A stretch of 64,000 bases of DNA from Petunia secreta (taxonomy: Eukaryota; Streptophyta; Magnoliopsida; Solanales; Solanaceae), in the NCBI GenBank assembly GCA_029990175.1, contig JARKIP010000035.1:34982001-35046000 (forward strand), read 5' to 3'. The stretch's first letter is position 1. The number at the start of each line of letters is the position of its first letter. Below, one piece after another: positions 10,517 to 19,992 of the stretch. The position numbers and the translations under genes were made by a program. The notes below the pieces were generated by a model. The model ran no database searches, was not told the origin of the DNA, and saw only the letters and a list, made by a program, of their open reading frames with translations.

Positions 10517-11736
10517 GGTACCTGCACAAATCAAAGATCAAACAAATGTTAGGGTTAGAAATCACCTCACACACTCCCTCACCTTTGATGGGTGGCACTC
10601 GGGTCCACTCAATTTATGGGTTCGGTTTTTTTTTTGATCACTCAGGGACTTGTTAACAGTGGCTCGTCCAATTGATCGGTCCTCTAAGATCCTTCAAGTT
10701 CAACAATAGTCACTGCCTCTTCGGGAAGAGTGAAGTGATGTTCGACTCGATGGAATGGACGCTTTTTAACTGAGCTCGGGGAGTCAAAAGAAATTCTACG
10801 ATAGTTTGGACTTCGGTCACCCCTTCGCACGAGTTCCTATCAGCTCAAATGAGTTGGTACGACCTTGAGTAGGACAATTACTCAAAAGATCCACCAACCA
10901 GAATTTTGACACGAAAGAAAGTGAAAACCTAGGAGAATCTACCCTTTTGATTCCCTTGTGGAATCTTCTTCGATCACACCCACTCCTGTCCGTACAAGAG
11001 TGGTCCCCTTTGGTACGGATAGGGTTTTACCTTATCCACTTTCCTTCTCTCAGCCGACAAATTTTCACCTGGGGTTTTAACATTCAAACTTAACCCCTTT
11101 TCTTCTTCAATGGAACAGTGACCTTGCTCCGGCGTACGGATTCAACAGCTCCGGTTCACTGCTCACAATTCTTTCACAGATCTGGGTTGCTTTCAACTCC
11201 GGTTCCAACGACGGAGGACTTAAGTCCTTCGAGCCAAATACCCAGCTCGTCGGTCGTACACTGTTACAAACTCGTAACAATTTTCCGGCGTACGGACACG
11301 ATTCAAACTTAAGAACTTCGAATTTTCAAGCAACAAACAAACCCAAATCACTCAAGAAGCACCAATCTTCATCGGTTTCTTCCAAACACAATGGGGTTCG
11401 AGTCAGTCACCATGGAAACTCAAAACAGTCCAAAAAAATTCACCAAGAAACCCTAGTCACAAAATCAGTACGTCGGGTACTCGATGGAATCAGGCAACAA
11501 TGGTGAACAAGAATCCAAGATTGTTTTTCCCAAACATCCAACAATCAAACACAATTTTGAATTTTCTTTTAAACACCCTTTTTTTTTTTTTTTTTTTTTT
11601 TTGTAAGATAACACCACAGTAACAAAACAAACAGGAACACGAAATGGAAAACAAAGACTCAACGCACGAAAATAAAGATAACTTGAACAGGATTGGGGTT
11701 GTAGAAACAAGCCCAAACCGTGCTCTGATACCAAGA
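10517..11736 (-). other. E3 5' leader
   Basis: Untranslated leader with the primer site (11721-11733), a 24-base A run in sense (T run 11579-11602), and the conserved hairpin at 10853-10898 (outer arms GTTGGT/ACCAAC, inner arms GAGTA/TACTC). It lacks both GC-palindrome types of the other families. Confidence 0.75.
11721..11733 (-). other. Primer-binding site (initiator tRNA-Met) of E3
   Basis: TGGTATCAGAGCA on the minus strand, separated from the LTR end CA by TCT. Confidence 0.9.
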
Positions 11737-12108
11737 TGGTGCAATGCAATTCCCGAAGGGAAGCTTAGCACAAACGCGGAACAAGAACAATTAAAGAAGA
11801 AGATAAAAGCAAGACAAAACTTGCTTCTTTCGAAAGAACAGAGGGGAACTTGTCCCTAAGCTCGATCAAAAGGGAGACAAGAATCACCCTAACTATGCAA
11901 CAATCCTCAAGAGAACATTGCCTCTTGCAAACTGAATGATCAAGAGGAATGTTCAATCGGACTAACCGAAAGCCACAAGTCCTTAAAAGCCCTCACCGGG
12001 GTTTTGCTCACAACGGAGACAAGAAGAAATGTGCTCGGCACTTTCATTCACTTCAATATCCAAAAACTACTTTTTACAATGTAAGGACTAAGGTTTATAT
12101 AGGAGATA
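11737..12108 (-). repeat. E3 5' LTR, PBS-proximal part
   Basis: Matches 4967-5338. The LTR is cut here by E4 and resumes at 18537. The TATA region CTATATAAA (about 12093-12101, minus strand) lies near the cut. In the uncut copy it is flanked by a direct repeat ACTAAGG rather than an inverted one. Confidence 0.95.
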
Positions 12109-12110
12109 GA

Positions 12111-12849
12111 TGATAAGAATCAAAAACGCGGATAAGATAAAAAGATAGAAAACGAGACGAGGCTCGAACAAAGACCCAAGTAGCACCGGAGAACTAGTTC
12201 CGATACACCCCGGGTGGATGTCAAGGATCACCTACGCTATGCAACTACCCTCGAGCCGCACCTGGGGCTCGCAAATAGAATGATCGGGGGTGGTTTGGGG
12301 TTCAACTAGAATCCACTAGTAAACTCAAACCGTCTCAAAGGGTTTTCATTCAAAGAGAATCCACTCTTGAACATTGTCATTGACAATCAATCATTCATCA
12401 TAATATCAAAACTAGCTAAGGAATAATGCTAAGCTATGGAGTATTTATAGGCCTCATTCAAGACATAAGGAAAGGCCTAAAGTACCCTTAAAATAGGTTC
12501 TAAAGACATAAGCCACGTAGGGGCATAGTAGGAATTACAAAGCAATTAAAGTCAAATTCCCGTCAAAGTTGAACAGAGGGAGGCGCCCACCTCTGGGGGA
12601 GGCGCTCCGCCTCAGCTTGCCTAGGCGGTCCGCCTCCTTGGTCCGCCTCCAAAAGTCCCGAGAGCCATCTTCTTTTAGGCGGTCCGCCTCAATCCGTAGG
12701 CGGTCCGCCTCTTCCTGAAGCTTCTTGAAACACTTCGAAATGTGCCTCGGATGCTCTTCTTTCCATGGCGTCCCAATGTATGACCTTGAAGTGCTCTTCC
12801 TTGGCCTTGGATGGTGTTTTTGGATGGTTGCTCGATTTGGGTCTTATCA
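12111..12849 (-). repeat. E4 3' LTR (739 bp)
   Basis: In sense it runs from TGATAAGACCCAAATCG to GATTCTTATCA. AGGCGGTCCGCCT-type palindromes lie at about 12580-12715, upstream of the TATA box. It contains the last codons of the ORF. Confidence 0.95.
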
Positions 12850-15800
12850 TCCTCCCCTTCTTGAGAAGATTTCGTCCTCGAAATCAAGGCTTGGTCTCTC
12901 ATGGCTCTATCAACTCTTCGGGGTGGCCAAGAATCTCCTCCTTTGTCCTTCTTGATCGTCACTTTGGCATAGGCTTCTTCCAAGATCTTCCCCGCCTTAG
13001 CATGGAGCTTAGAACCTACAAGCAACGACAAGCAAAAACAAGCAAACGTCCTACTTTGAAAGTAGGTTAGTGCAAGAAGTGTGGAAAACACACTCTTGTG
13101 ATATAACCAAGCATCAATAACAATTATAAATATCAAGTCTCCAAAGAGAACCATAAGCGCTTGGTTAAAGATCAACATGCACTCAACAAGATAATGAGCA
13201 AATAGGTCATGGGGGCATGAAAAATGTAAGGTCAAGCTATCAAAACCCTCTTGAACCTTAAGCTCAGAATCAACATACCAATCAATCCTCGAGGTGTGAT
13301 CAACATGTGGAGTGGAGTGAGTCAAATAGCCCACCCTACAAGTAGGATCAAGCACTCCACTCCCCTTCTTTAGAGCATACCTACTCACACCAGGGGGTTC
13401 CTCTTCTCCTCCCATTTTATCAACTAGGCAACCCTCCTCAAAAGCCAAGCTATCAAGGAAGGTATTGATGATGGATTCTTCTTCATCATAACCCACACTA
13501 GCAATAGTAGGGTCACTTAAAGAACCATCTACCTCACCCACATTTTCAAGCAATGGGTTGCCTAAGGGGTCAAACCCTTCACACCATGGGGGTTCCATTT
13601 GACCACCCACCCTAGTCCGATACAAGTCATATCCACTAATGAGAATGCCTTCAAATAAGGGATTGGTAAAAACATGCATCTCACTATCATGATAAAACAT
13701 AGACGAGCTATCAAGACTAGGTTCACTTGAGGAGTCATCGCGAACAACCTTGTCCAATTTATGCAATTTGGACTCCTCAAGGACAAGACCATCATCACTA
13801 CAACACATTGGTCCACCAAATAGAAGCATATCAATTAGGGAATGGTCAACTACTTCATCTTTCCCTATGTCAAAGGTTGGCGGTGTGTCATAGCAAAGGT
13901 CACAATCATGGTCAACTATCAAATCTACACTAGGGAGGGGTTCAATGAACAATGAGCTCACATCATGATGTGGCATAGCATCCCTCTCAACTAGTGTTTC
14001 ACAAGCACACTCAAGTTGACAACTAGACTCTCCACTAGTGGTATACTCACTAGATGCATCAAAAACACCAACTAGTGTTGAGTCATTACAAGACAAGTAG
14101 CTAGTAGGCTCATGAAAAGGTGAAGCAACACTTACATTTGTAGTACTCTCGTGATCACTCACAAGATTTGAAGTGTCATATGCAACTCCTCCTTCATGAA
14201 GCTCACATTGAGGCTCCAACGACTTGTCTTTCAATGTACCTACACAAGAACTTTCACAAGAAGAGATAGAAGATAAAGAAGGGTTAGAACAATGGGTGCT
14301 CTCACTCTCAATTTTTCCTTCCTCACCCCTCATCTCTCTCAATTTTACCTCATGGTCAAGTGTAGTTTGTGGTGACAATCCGCTCACATCACTCCTCAAA
14401 TCCTCTCCTTTTTCCTCTCTTGGATTGTCACCGGTCACTCCCTCACTTCTCTCTATCTTTTCTCTCTCAATTGGAGTGGAGTGACTCCCATTTTCATCAT
14501 GCATTGGCAAAACAATGAAATTGTTTGCCTCGGTTTCAAGTACAATGGGTGACTTGGCTTTAGCCCTTTCCCTCAACTCCTTCATGAGTTTGTAGTCATC
14601 ATTCACTTGCTTGGGAGTTAGGGGTTGAAGCACGAACTTTTTTCCCTCATGCATCACCGTATAGGTGTTGGCATGGCCATTATGAACCACACGTCGATCA
14701 AATTGCCATGGCCTACCAAAGAGAAGGTGGCATGCTTGCATAGGCACAACATCGAACATGTGCTCATCCACGTAGTTCCCAATCTTGAACTTGATCAAAC
14801 ATTGCTTAATCACCCTCAACTCACCACACTCACTAAGCCATTGTAGCCTATAAGGATTTGGGTGCTTCAAGGTAGGTATTTTCAATTGGGTAACTAGTGT
14901 TTGGCTAATGACATTAGCACAACTTCCCGAGTCAATAATCATAGAACAAATGAGACCCATGACTCGGCATTTGGAATGAAAAAGATTCTCCCGTTGTAAG
15001 GTCTCAACATCCTCCACACACATGGCTCCTAGACTCCTCCGCACAACAAGGAAGGCAAGGGCATCATCATCTTCTTCCTCCACGGCAACAATCTCTCCAA
15101 CATCTCCTTCCTCATCACCTTCTACTCCCTCTTCTTCCTCGGGTTCACTCTCTTGCTCATACACCAAATCACCAACCACAACCATGGTTCTTTTCGTGGT
15201 GCATTCCTTAGCAATATGCCCAAAGCCCTTACACTTATAACATTGAGTAGAAGTGGAAATAGGATTACTCAAGCGAGTTTTAGAGTTACCTCCCAAGTGT
15301 GGTGTAGTCTTCTCATAAGGCCCTTTCACTTCTTTGCTAGCACTTGCACTTGGAAAGTTGGCATTTGGAGTCTTCCACTCTTTTGGCTTGCTTGTAGTAG
15401 TAGGAGTGTTGTTTTTGAACTTCTCTCTTTTGAGCCAAGCCTCGGCATCAATTGCGGCTTCAAACATATCTTCAAGTGTGAGGTAATGATGCAACCTCAA
15501 TTGAGAAGCTATACCATAGCTCAAGCCATTCTTGAATCGGATCATGGCTTCTTCTTCACCTTCGGTATCCATGTCCAATGCCATCCGGATCTTTTCAAAT
15601 TCATCATGGTACTCATGCACCGATTTGACACCTTGTTTTAGATCATAGAGCCTCTTGAGTTGCTCTTGCCGATACCTTGGAGTTATGTACTTGGTGTTCA
15701 TAAGGCCTTTCAACTCATCCCAAGTCACATTCAAATGCAAATTCATCCTTCTCCTAGACCTCTTCATACACTCCCACCAAGTAGAAGCATAGGCCTCAAA

Positions 15801-16535
15801 GGTAGAAATAGCATAGGTACCCTTCCTCTCCTCGGTCATCTCATTGGTGTCAAACACCCTTTCCATTTGTAGTACCCATTCCATGTATGCCTCCGGATCA
15901 CAAGTTCCTTTGAAGGATGGAAGATTGAGCTTGACACTATTGAGGTTGTTGTTGTTGTCACGTACCCCATAGTTAGGCTCCGGTTGGCCTCCATAATGGT
16001 CATCATGAGCAACATACTCTCTCCTCGCATTCCCTCTAGCATAGCCCATGGGTGGCCCTCGACCTCGGCCTCTACCCCTATCCACATTTCGACCCCAATG
16101 CATTTGCCTCCTAGGTTGATAAGGAACATACCCATAGGCCTCATCACCATACCCGAACTCCTCCTCTTCTTGAACTTCATCAATTTGTTCAAGAGGTGGG
16201 ACATTCCGCACGGGTCTTCTAAGTGGAGCATTTACTTGGGGATTGCCCAAGTTGAGGGGATTGCCCTCTTGTCGGGGATTGCCCAACCCACGCTCTCGTA
16301 GAGCTTCAACTTTGCTTTGTTCATACCTCTTGTTTAGCTCAACAAAGTGTCCGGGAGTCATAGGAGTGCTATGACTCGTTCCTTCTCCGGATTCAATTTG
16401 GACACTCGGGGTCCTCCTCTCTCCGGTCTCAACTTGGTTCCTCTCGACGGACTCAAGTCTCAAAGTGATATCCTCCAACTTGGCTATAACGGTAGCCATG
16501 AAGATTTTCATAGGATCATCTCCATCGTTTGCCAT
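12675..16535 (-). CDS. Gag-protease-X-module polyprotein, 1286 aa, intact
   Basis: The ATG at 16535 gives MANDGDD. The N-terminal half is an ordinary CRM-like Gag: RGRGRGRG stretch, conserved capsid-like region with STWWE, and zinc knuckle CYKCKGFGHIAKEC (about 15200-15247). A retropepsin with IIDSGSCAN follows (about 14923-14942), so the protease looks active. After KAKSPIV, where autonomous relatives continue to RT, the protein changes to the X module (about 14480-13080): KIERSEG, DVSGLSP, HHDVSS.FIEPL, CYDTPP, RTRVGG..EPPW, KKGSGV and IDAWLYHKSVFST. A relic of the integrase tail follows (KILEEAYAKV, about 12948-13005), then SRTKSSQEGEDD across the polypurine tract. RT, RNase H and the integrase core are absent. 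It may supply Gag and protease while using polymerase from elements such as E12 (inference). Confidence 0.88.
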   Translation of the reverse strand: MANDGDDPMKIFMATVIAKLEDITLRLESVERNQVETGERRTPSVQIESGEGTSHSTPMTPGHFVELNKRYEQSKVEALRERGLGNPRQEGNPLNLGNPQVNAPLRRPVRNVPPLEQIDEVQEEEEFGYGDEAYGYVPYQPRRQMHWGRNVDRGRGRGRGPPMGYARGNARREYVAHDDHYGGQPEPNYGVRDNNNNLNSVKLNLPSFKGTCDPEAYMEWVLQMERVFDTNEMTEERKGTYAISTFEAYASTWWECMKRSRRRMNLHLNVTWDELKGLMNTKYITPRYRQEQLKRLYDLKQGVKSVHEYHDEFEKIRMALDMDTEGEEEAMIRFKNGLSYGIASQLRLHHYLTLEDMFEAAIDAEAWLKREKFKNNTPTTTSKPKEWKTPNANFPSASASKEVKGPYEKTTPHLGGNSKTRLSNPISTSTQCYKCKGFGHIAKECTTKRTMVVVGDLVYEQESEPEEEEGVEGDEEGDVGEIVAVEEEDDDALAFLVVRRSLGAMCVEDVETLQRENLFHSKCRVMGLICSMIIDSGSCANVISQTLVTQLKIPTLKHPNPYRLQWLSECGELRVIKQCLIKFKIGNYVDEHMFDVVPMQACHLLFGRPWQFDRRVVHNGHANTYTVMHEGKKFVLQPLTPKQVNDDYKLMKELRERAKAKSPIVLETEANNFIVLPMHDENGSHSTPIEREKIERSEGVTGDNPREEKGEDLRSDVSGLSPQTTLDHEVKLREMRGEEGKIESESTHCSNPSLSSISSCESSCVGTLKDKSLEPQCELHEGGVAYDTSNLVSDHESTTNVSVASPFHEPTSYLSCNDSTLVGVFDASSEYTTSGESSCQLECACETLVERDAMPHHDVSSLFIEPLPSVDLIVDHDCDLCYDTPPTFDIGKDEVVDHSLIDMLLFGGPMCCSDDGLVLEESKLHKLDKVVRDDSSSEPSLDSSSMFYHDSEMHVFTNPLFEGILISGYDLYRTRVGGQMEPPWCEGFDPLGNPLLENVGEVDGSLSDPTIASVGYDEEESIINTFLDSLAFEEGCLVDKMGGEEEPPGVSRYALKKGSGVLDPTCRVGYLTHSTPHVDHTSRIDWYVDSELKVQEGFDSLTLHFSCPHDLFAHYLVECMLIFNQALMVLFGDLIFIIVIDAWLYHKSVFSTLLALTYFQSRTFACFCLSLLVGSKLHAKAGKILEEAYAKVTIKKDKGGDSWPPRRVDRAMRDQALISRTKSSQEGEDDKTQIEQPSKNTIQGQGRALQGHTLGRHGKKSIRGTFRSVSRSFRKRRTAYGLRRTA
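12850..12885 (-). other. E4 polypurine tract and adjacent inverted repeat
   Basis: In sense, GATTTCG-AGGA-CGAAATC (12868-12885) precedes AAGAAGGGGAGGA, the presumed plus-strand primer, directly before the LTR. Confidence 0.85.
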
Positions 16536-17792
16536 GGTACCTACAAAAAGCAACAAACGTTAGCAAAACACCTCACCCGCTCCCTTACAATTGTTTCACT
16601 CGGCTCGCTCGTGTTTAGTGGGAGATGGATATTTCACACAAGTTTGAGTCTAAAGCTTCAAGTAGTTGACCAACGAACCACAACTCAATCACTCAACTTA
16701 TCAAGTCCAAATGCGCTCCGGGGTGAGTGGAGTTAATGGGACTCGATTGGAACGCTAGGCACTTTAATTGAGGACTTGAATCAAAAGATACTACGGATCT
16801 TCTTTGAATTCTAGTCTCCTTTCTAAGGCACGATGATCCTAATAGCTCAAAGTAATTAGTACTAATCGAGTAGGATTATACTCTAATAGCACTAACCGGA
16901 AGCAATGCAAACAACGAAACAAGAAATCCTAGAAGTTTCTACCCGATTCCCAAGCTTCAGGAAGTAGGCGCCCCGCCTCAGGAGGTGGGCGGTCCGCCCT
17001 GGGCAAACCTACAGGAGGAGGCGCTCCGCCTCTTCAGGGGAGGCGCTCCGCCTCAGGAAATCCAGAGAGCTCACAGAGCTGAGGCGCTCCGCCTCTAATT
17101 TGAGGCGCTCCGCCTCTGCAACTTTTCAGCACAGTTCAAACTCGTTTCAAGTCGATTTCCAAGCCTCAAATCCGATGTTTTCGACTTGTTTTCACAATCC
17201 AAGGATACCCAAAGTTGTTTTTGGTCACTAAGATCAAACCCCAATGATTTTTAACAAACCCCAATCGAAAACAACGAATTCACCATGTTCATCTTCCTCA
17301 AGAACACAAGGGTTTATCAAAGGGTTTCAAAATGGATTGTGATTCATCAAGGTAGGTGTTATATAGGTCCAAATCCCACAAAATTGGTACCGAATCGTTT
17401 GTTTTTCAATGAAGCTCAATCCCCAATATCAAGTTTTCAATCTAACATCAATCCAACCCAAGAATCAAGCCAAAATTCATTAAGAACAAGTTCATCAAGG
17501 GTTTAAGGGCAATTAGGGTTTCAATTTTTCAAACTCCACCAAATCCAACAATTTTGGTACCCAAGTAACGGGGATTCATCCACGATCAAGAATCTATAAC
17601 ACCCATATCAAAATTCATCCAAACCATCAAGATACACCAAATTTTTAGATTTTTCAATTTTTCAATTTTTCTGTAATTTTCTTCTTTCAATAACAAGAAC
17701 AAGAAAGTAAAGATAGGAATCGACCTAGGCACGAAGAATCAAGGGTCGGGGGTTTGTAGAAACAAAACCCGAGCCTTGCTCTGATACCAAGA
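16536..17792 (-). other. E4 5' leader
   Basis: Contains the primer site (17777-17789), GC palindromes of the AGGCGCTCCGCCT type (about 16968-17118) and the hairpin at 16856-16895 (arms TTAGTGCT/AGTACTAA in sense, closed with one G-U pair). It also carries the block AGGAGACTAGAATTCAAAG found in many leaders of this window. Confidence 0.75.
17777..17789 (-). other. Primer-binding site (initiator tRNA-Met) of E4
   Basis: TGGTATCAGAGCA on the minus strand with a TCT spacer to the LTR end. Confidence 0.9.
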
Positions 17793-18531
17793 TGATAAGA
17801 ATCAAAAACGCGGATAAGATAAAAAGATAGAAAACGAGACGAGGCTCGAACAAAGACCCAAGTAGCACCGGAGAACTAGTTCCGATACACCCCGGGTGGA
17901 TGTCAAGGATCACCTACGCTATGCAACTACCCTCGAGCCGCACCTGGGGCTCGCAAATAGAATGATCGGGGGTGGTTTGGGGTTCAACTAGAATCCACTA
18001 GTAAACTCAAACCGTCTCAAAGGGTTTTCATTCAAAGAGAATCCACTCTTGAGCATTGTCATTGACAATCAATCATTCATCATAATATCAAAACTAGCTA
18101 AGGAATAATGCTAAGCTATGGAGTATTTATAGGCCTCATTCAAGACATAAGGAAAGGCCTAAAGTACCCTTAAAATAGGTTCTAAAGACATAAGCCACGT
18201 AGGGGCATAGTAGGAATTACAAAGCAATTAAAGTCAAATTCCCGTCAAAGTTGAACAGAGGGAGGCGCCCGCCTCTGGGGGAGGCGCTCCGCCTCAGCTT
18301 GCCTAGGCGGTCCGCCTCCTTGGTCCGCCTCCAAAAGTCCCGAGAGCCATCTTCTTTTAGGCGGTCCGCCTCAATCCGTAGGCGGTCCGCCTCTTCCTGA
18401 AGCTTCTTGAAACACTTCGAAATGTGCCTCGGATGCTCTTCTTTCCATGGCGTCCCAATGTATGACCTTGAAGTGCTCTTCCTTGGCCTTGGATGGTGTT
18501 TTTGGATGGTTGCTCGATTTGGGTCTTATCA
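17793..18531 (-). repeat. E4 5' LTR (739 bp)
   Basis: Pair of 12111-12849. The TATA region TATAAATA is at about 18124-18131 on the minus strand. GC palindromes lie at about 18262-18396. Confidence 0.95.
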
Positions 18532-18536
18532 AGATA

Positions 18537-18912
18537 CTAAGGGTAAACTAGTAAATAGGTCACAGTTGACCAATAGAAATAAGCCACGCAGGGCTGAACT
18601 AAAATGTGTTCGGCAGGCTTTGACTTCGGTAGGCCTTGGCTTCGGTTCTCGATTGTCTGCTCGAACACACACTTGTTGCCTTCGGACGCTCAATTGTCAT
18701 CGAGCTCATTGTCCTCGTTCACTTTGCCTTCGGGCTCAAATCTGAAGATAATGCCTTCGATTCTTGAGCTCGGCCACTCAGCTTCGGAGCAATTGTTTTC
18801 CTTCGGCCAGGCTAAGTGAACGTGCACATCGTGCAGCAACTTGGCTTGGCTTCTTGTCATCGGTCTCATCGGTGGATCGATCACTTGATCAGCACATGAT
18901 CGGGCTGCATCA
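18537..18912 (-). repeat. E3 5' LTR, U3 part
   Basis: Continues the E3 LTR after the E4 insertion (18532-18536 is the duplicated AGATA). It matches 5339-5714 and ends in TGATGCAGCCCG read on the minus strand. Confidence 0.95.
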
Positions 18913-19016
18913 AAATCACTCTCGGATCCTCCTCGGGAGCCTTTGATGTATACTCCTTGTGCTCTTGAGCTTGGCTCTTGATGGTTTGCGCTTTGGCTCC
19001 AATTTGCCCGGCATCA
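18913..19016 (-). repeat. E2 LTR, U3 end
   Basis: In sense it begins TGATGCCGGGCAAATTGG and resembles the start of the E10 LTR. AAATC at 18913-18917 is the second copy of the E3 target duplication. It is followed by E5 LTR sequence, not by a polypurine tract, so E2 is either the 5' LTR of a minus-strand element whose body lies to the left or a solo LTR. Confidence 0.8.
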
Positions 19017-19663
19017 AACGAGAACCGAAGCCAAGGCTTACCGAAGTCAAATCTGCCGAACACATTTTAACTCAGCCCTGCGTGGCTTATTTCTATTGGT
19101 CAACTGTGACCTATTTACTAGTTTACCCTTAGTATTTCCTATATAAACACTGTTTCCTTTCATTTGTAGACAGCTAGTTTTTGAACATTGAATTATTAAT
19201 GAAAGTGCCGAGCACATTTCTAGTCTCCGTCGTGAGCAACCCCTTGTGAGGGCTTTTATGGACTTGTGGCTTTCGGTTAATCCGATTGAACATTCCTCTT
19301 TGATCATTCAGTTTGCAAGAGGCATGTTCTCTTGAGGATTGTTGCATAGTTTAGGTGATTCTTGTATCCCTTTCGATCGAGCTTTGAGACAGGTTCCTCA
19401 CTGTTCTTTCGAAAGAAGCAAGTTTTGTCTTGCTTCTATCTTTTATCTTTCTTGTTTTCCTTCCGCGTTTGTGCTTAGCAATTCCTTCGGGTTTGCATTG
19501 CACCAGTATAGGTGATCCTTGTATCCCTTTCGATTGAGCTTTGAGACAGGTTCCTCACTGTTCTTTCGAAAGAAGCAAGTTTTGTCTTGCTTCTATCTTT
19601 TATCTTTCTTGTTTGTTCTTCCGCGTTTGTACTAGCAACCCCTTCGGGATTTGCATTGCACCA
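19017..19663 (+). repeat. E5: E3-family LTR, plus strand, U3 start missing, with an internal duplication
   Basis: Similar to the reverse complement of the E3 LTR and ending GCATTGCACCA. E2 is inserted at its left boundary, so the first ~240 bases lie outside the window. The last part is present twice in tandem (about 19350-19505 and 19507-19663), so the LTR end sequence GCATTGCACCA occurs at both 19505 and 19663. Confidence 0.85.
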
Positions 19664-19992
19664 TCTTGGTATCAGAGCACGGCTTGAGTTTGTTCTTACA
19701 ACCTCAATCCTGTTCATTATCTTCGTGCGTTTTTGTGTCTTTGTTTCCTTTTCGTGTTCTTGATTCTGTTTGAGTTGTTGCTGTTATCTTACAAAAAAAA
19801 AAAGTGTTAAAAAGAAAATTCAAAAATTGTGTTTGATTATAGGTTGTTTGGGGAAAAAAAGCAATCATTGAATCTTGTTCACCACTGTTTTCGGATTCCA
19901 ACGAGTACCCGACGTACTGATTTTGTGACTAGGGTTTCGTGGTGAATTTTGGACTGTTTTGAGCTTCATTGTTGACTGAACTCGAACCCCAT
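19664..19992 (+). other. E5 leader fragment, E3-like
   Basis: After a TCT spacer comes the primer site TGGTATCAGAGCA (19667-19679), then leader sequence similar to that of E3 (A run at 19791-19803; region matching 11391-11520 reversed). The similarity stops near 19992 at CGAACCCCATTG, where E6-type leader starts. Confidence 0.8.

Larger units (their letters stand above)
12111..18531 (-). mobile_element. E4: non-autonomous element encoding Gag-protease-X module
   Basis: 3' LTR 12111-12849, ORF, leader, primer site, 5' LTR 17793-18531 (both 739 bp, two differences seen by eye). It is inserted in the E3 5' LTR. The target duplication is AGATA (12104-12108 and 18532-18536), but two extra bases, GA, remain between AGATA and the LTR on the left side. 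Confidence 0.95.
4967..18912 (-). mobile_element. E3: complete autonomous CRM-like Ty3/gypsy element, interrupted in its 5' LTR by E4
   Basis: The structure is 3' LTR 4967-5714, one gag-pol ORF, leader, primer site, then a 5' LTR split by E4 (11737-12108 and 18537-18912). The two 5' pieces sum to 748 bp, the same length as the 3' LTR, and I see no differences between the two LTRs by eye. The target duplication is AAATC (4962-4966 and 18913-18917). The ORF is intact and the LTRs match, so this is a recent insertion. Confidence 0.96.

Noticed and set aside
16968..17118. Regular GC palindromes as a possible CRISPR array
   Set aside because: Spacing is irregular, repeats vary, no cas genes, and the context is eukaryotic LTR and leader sequence.
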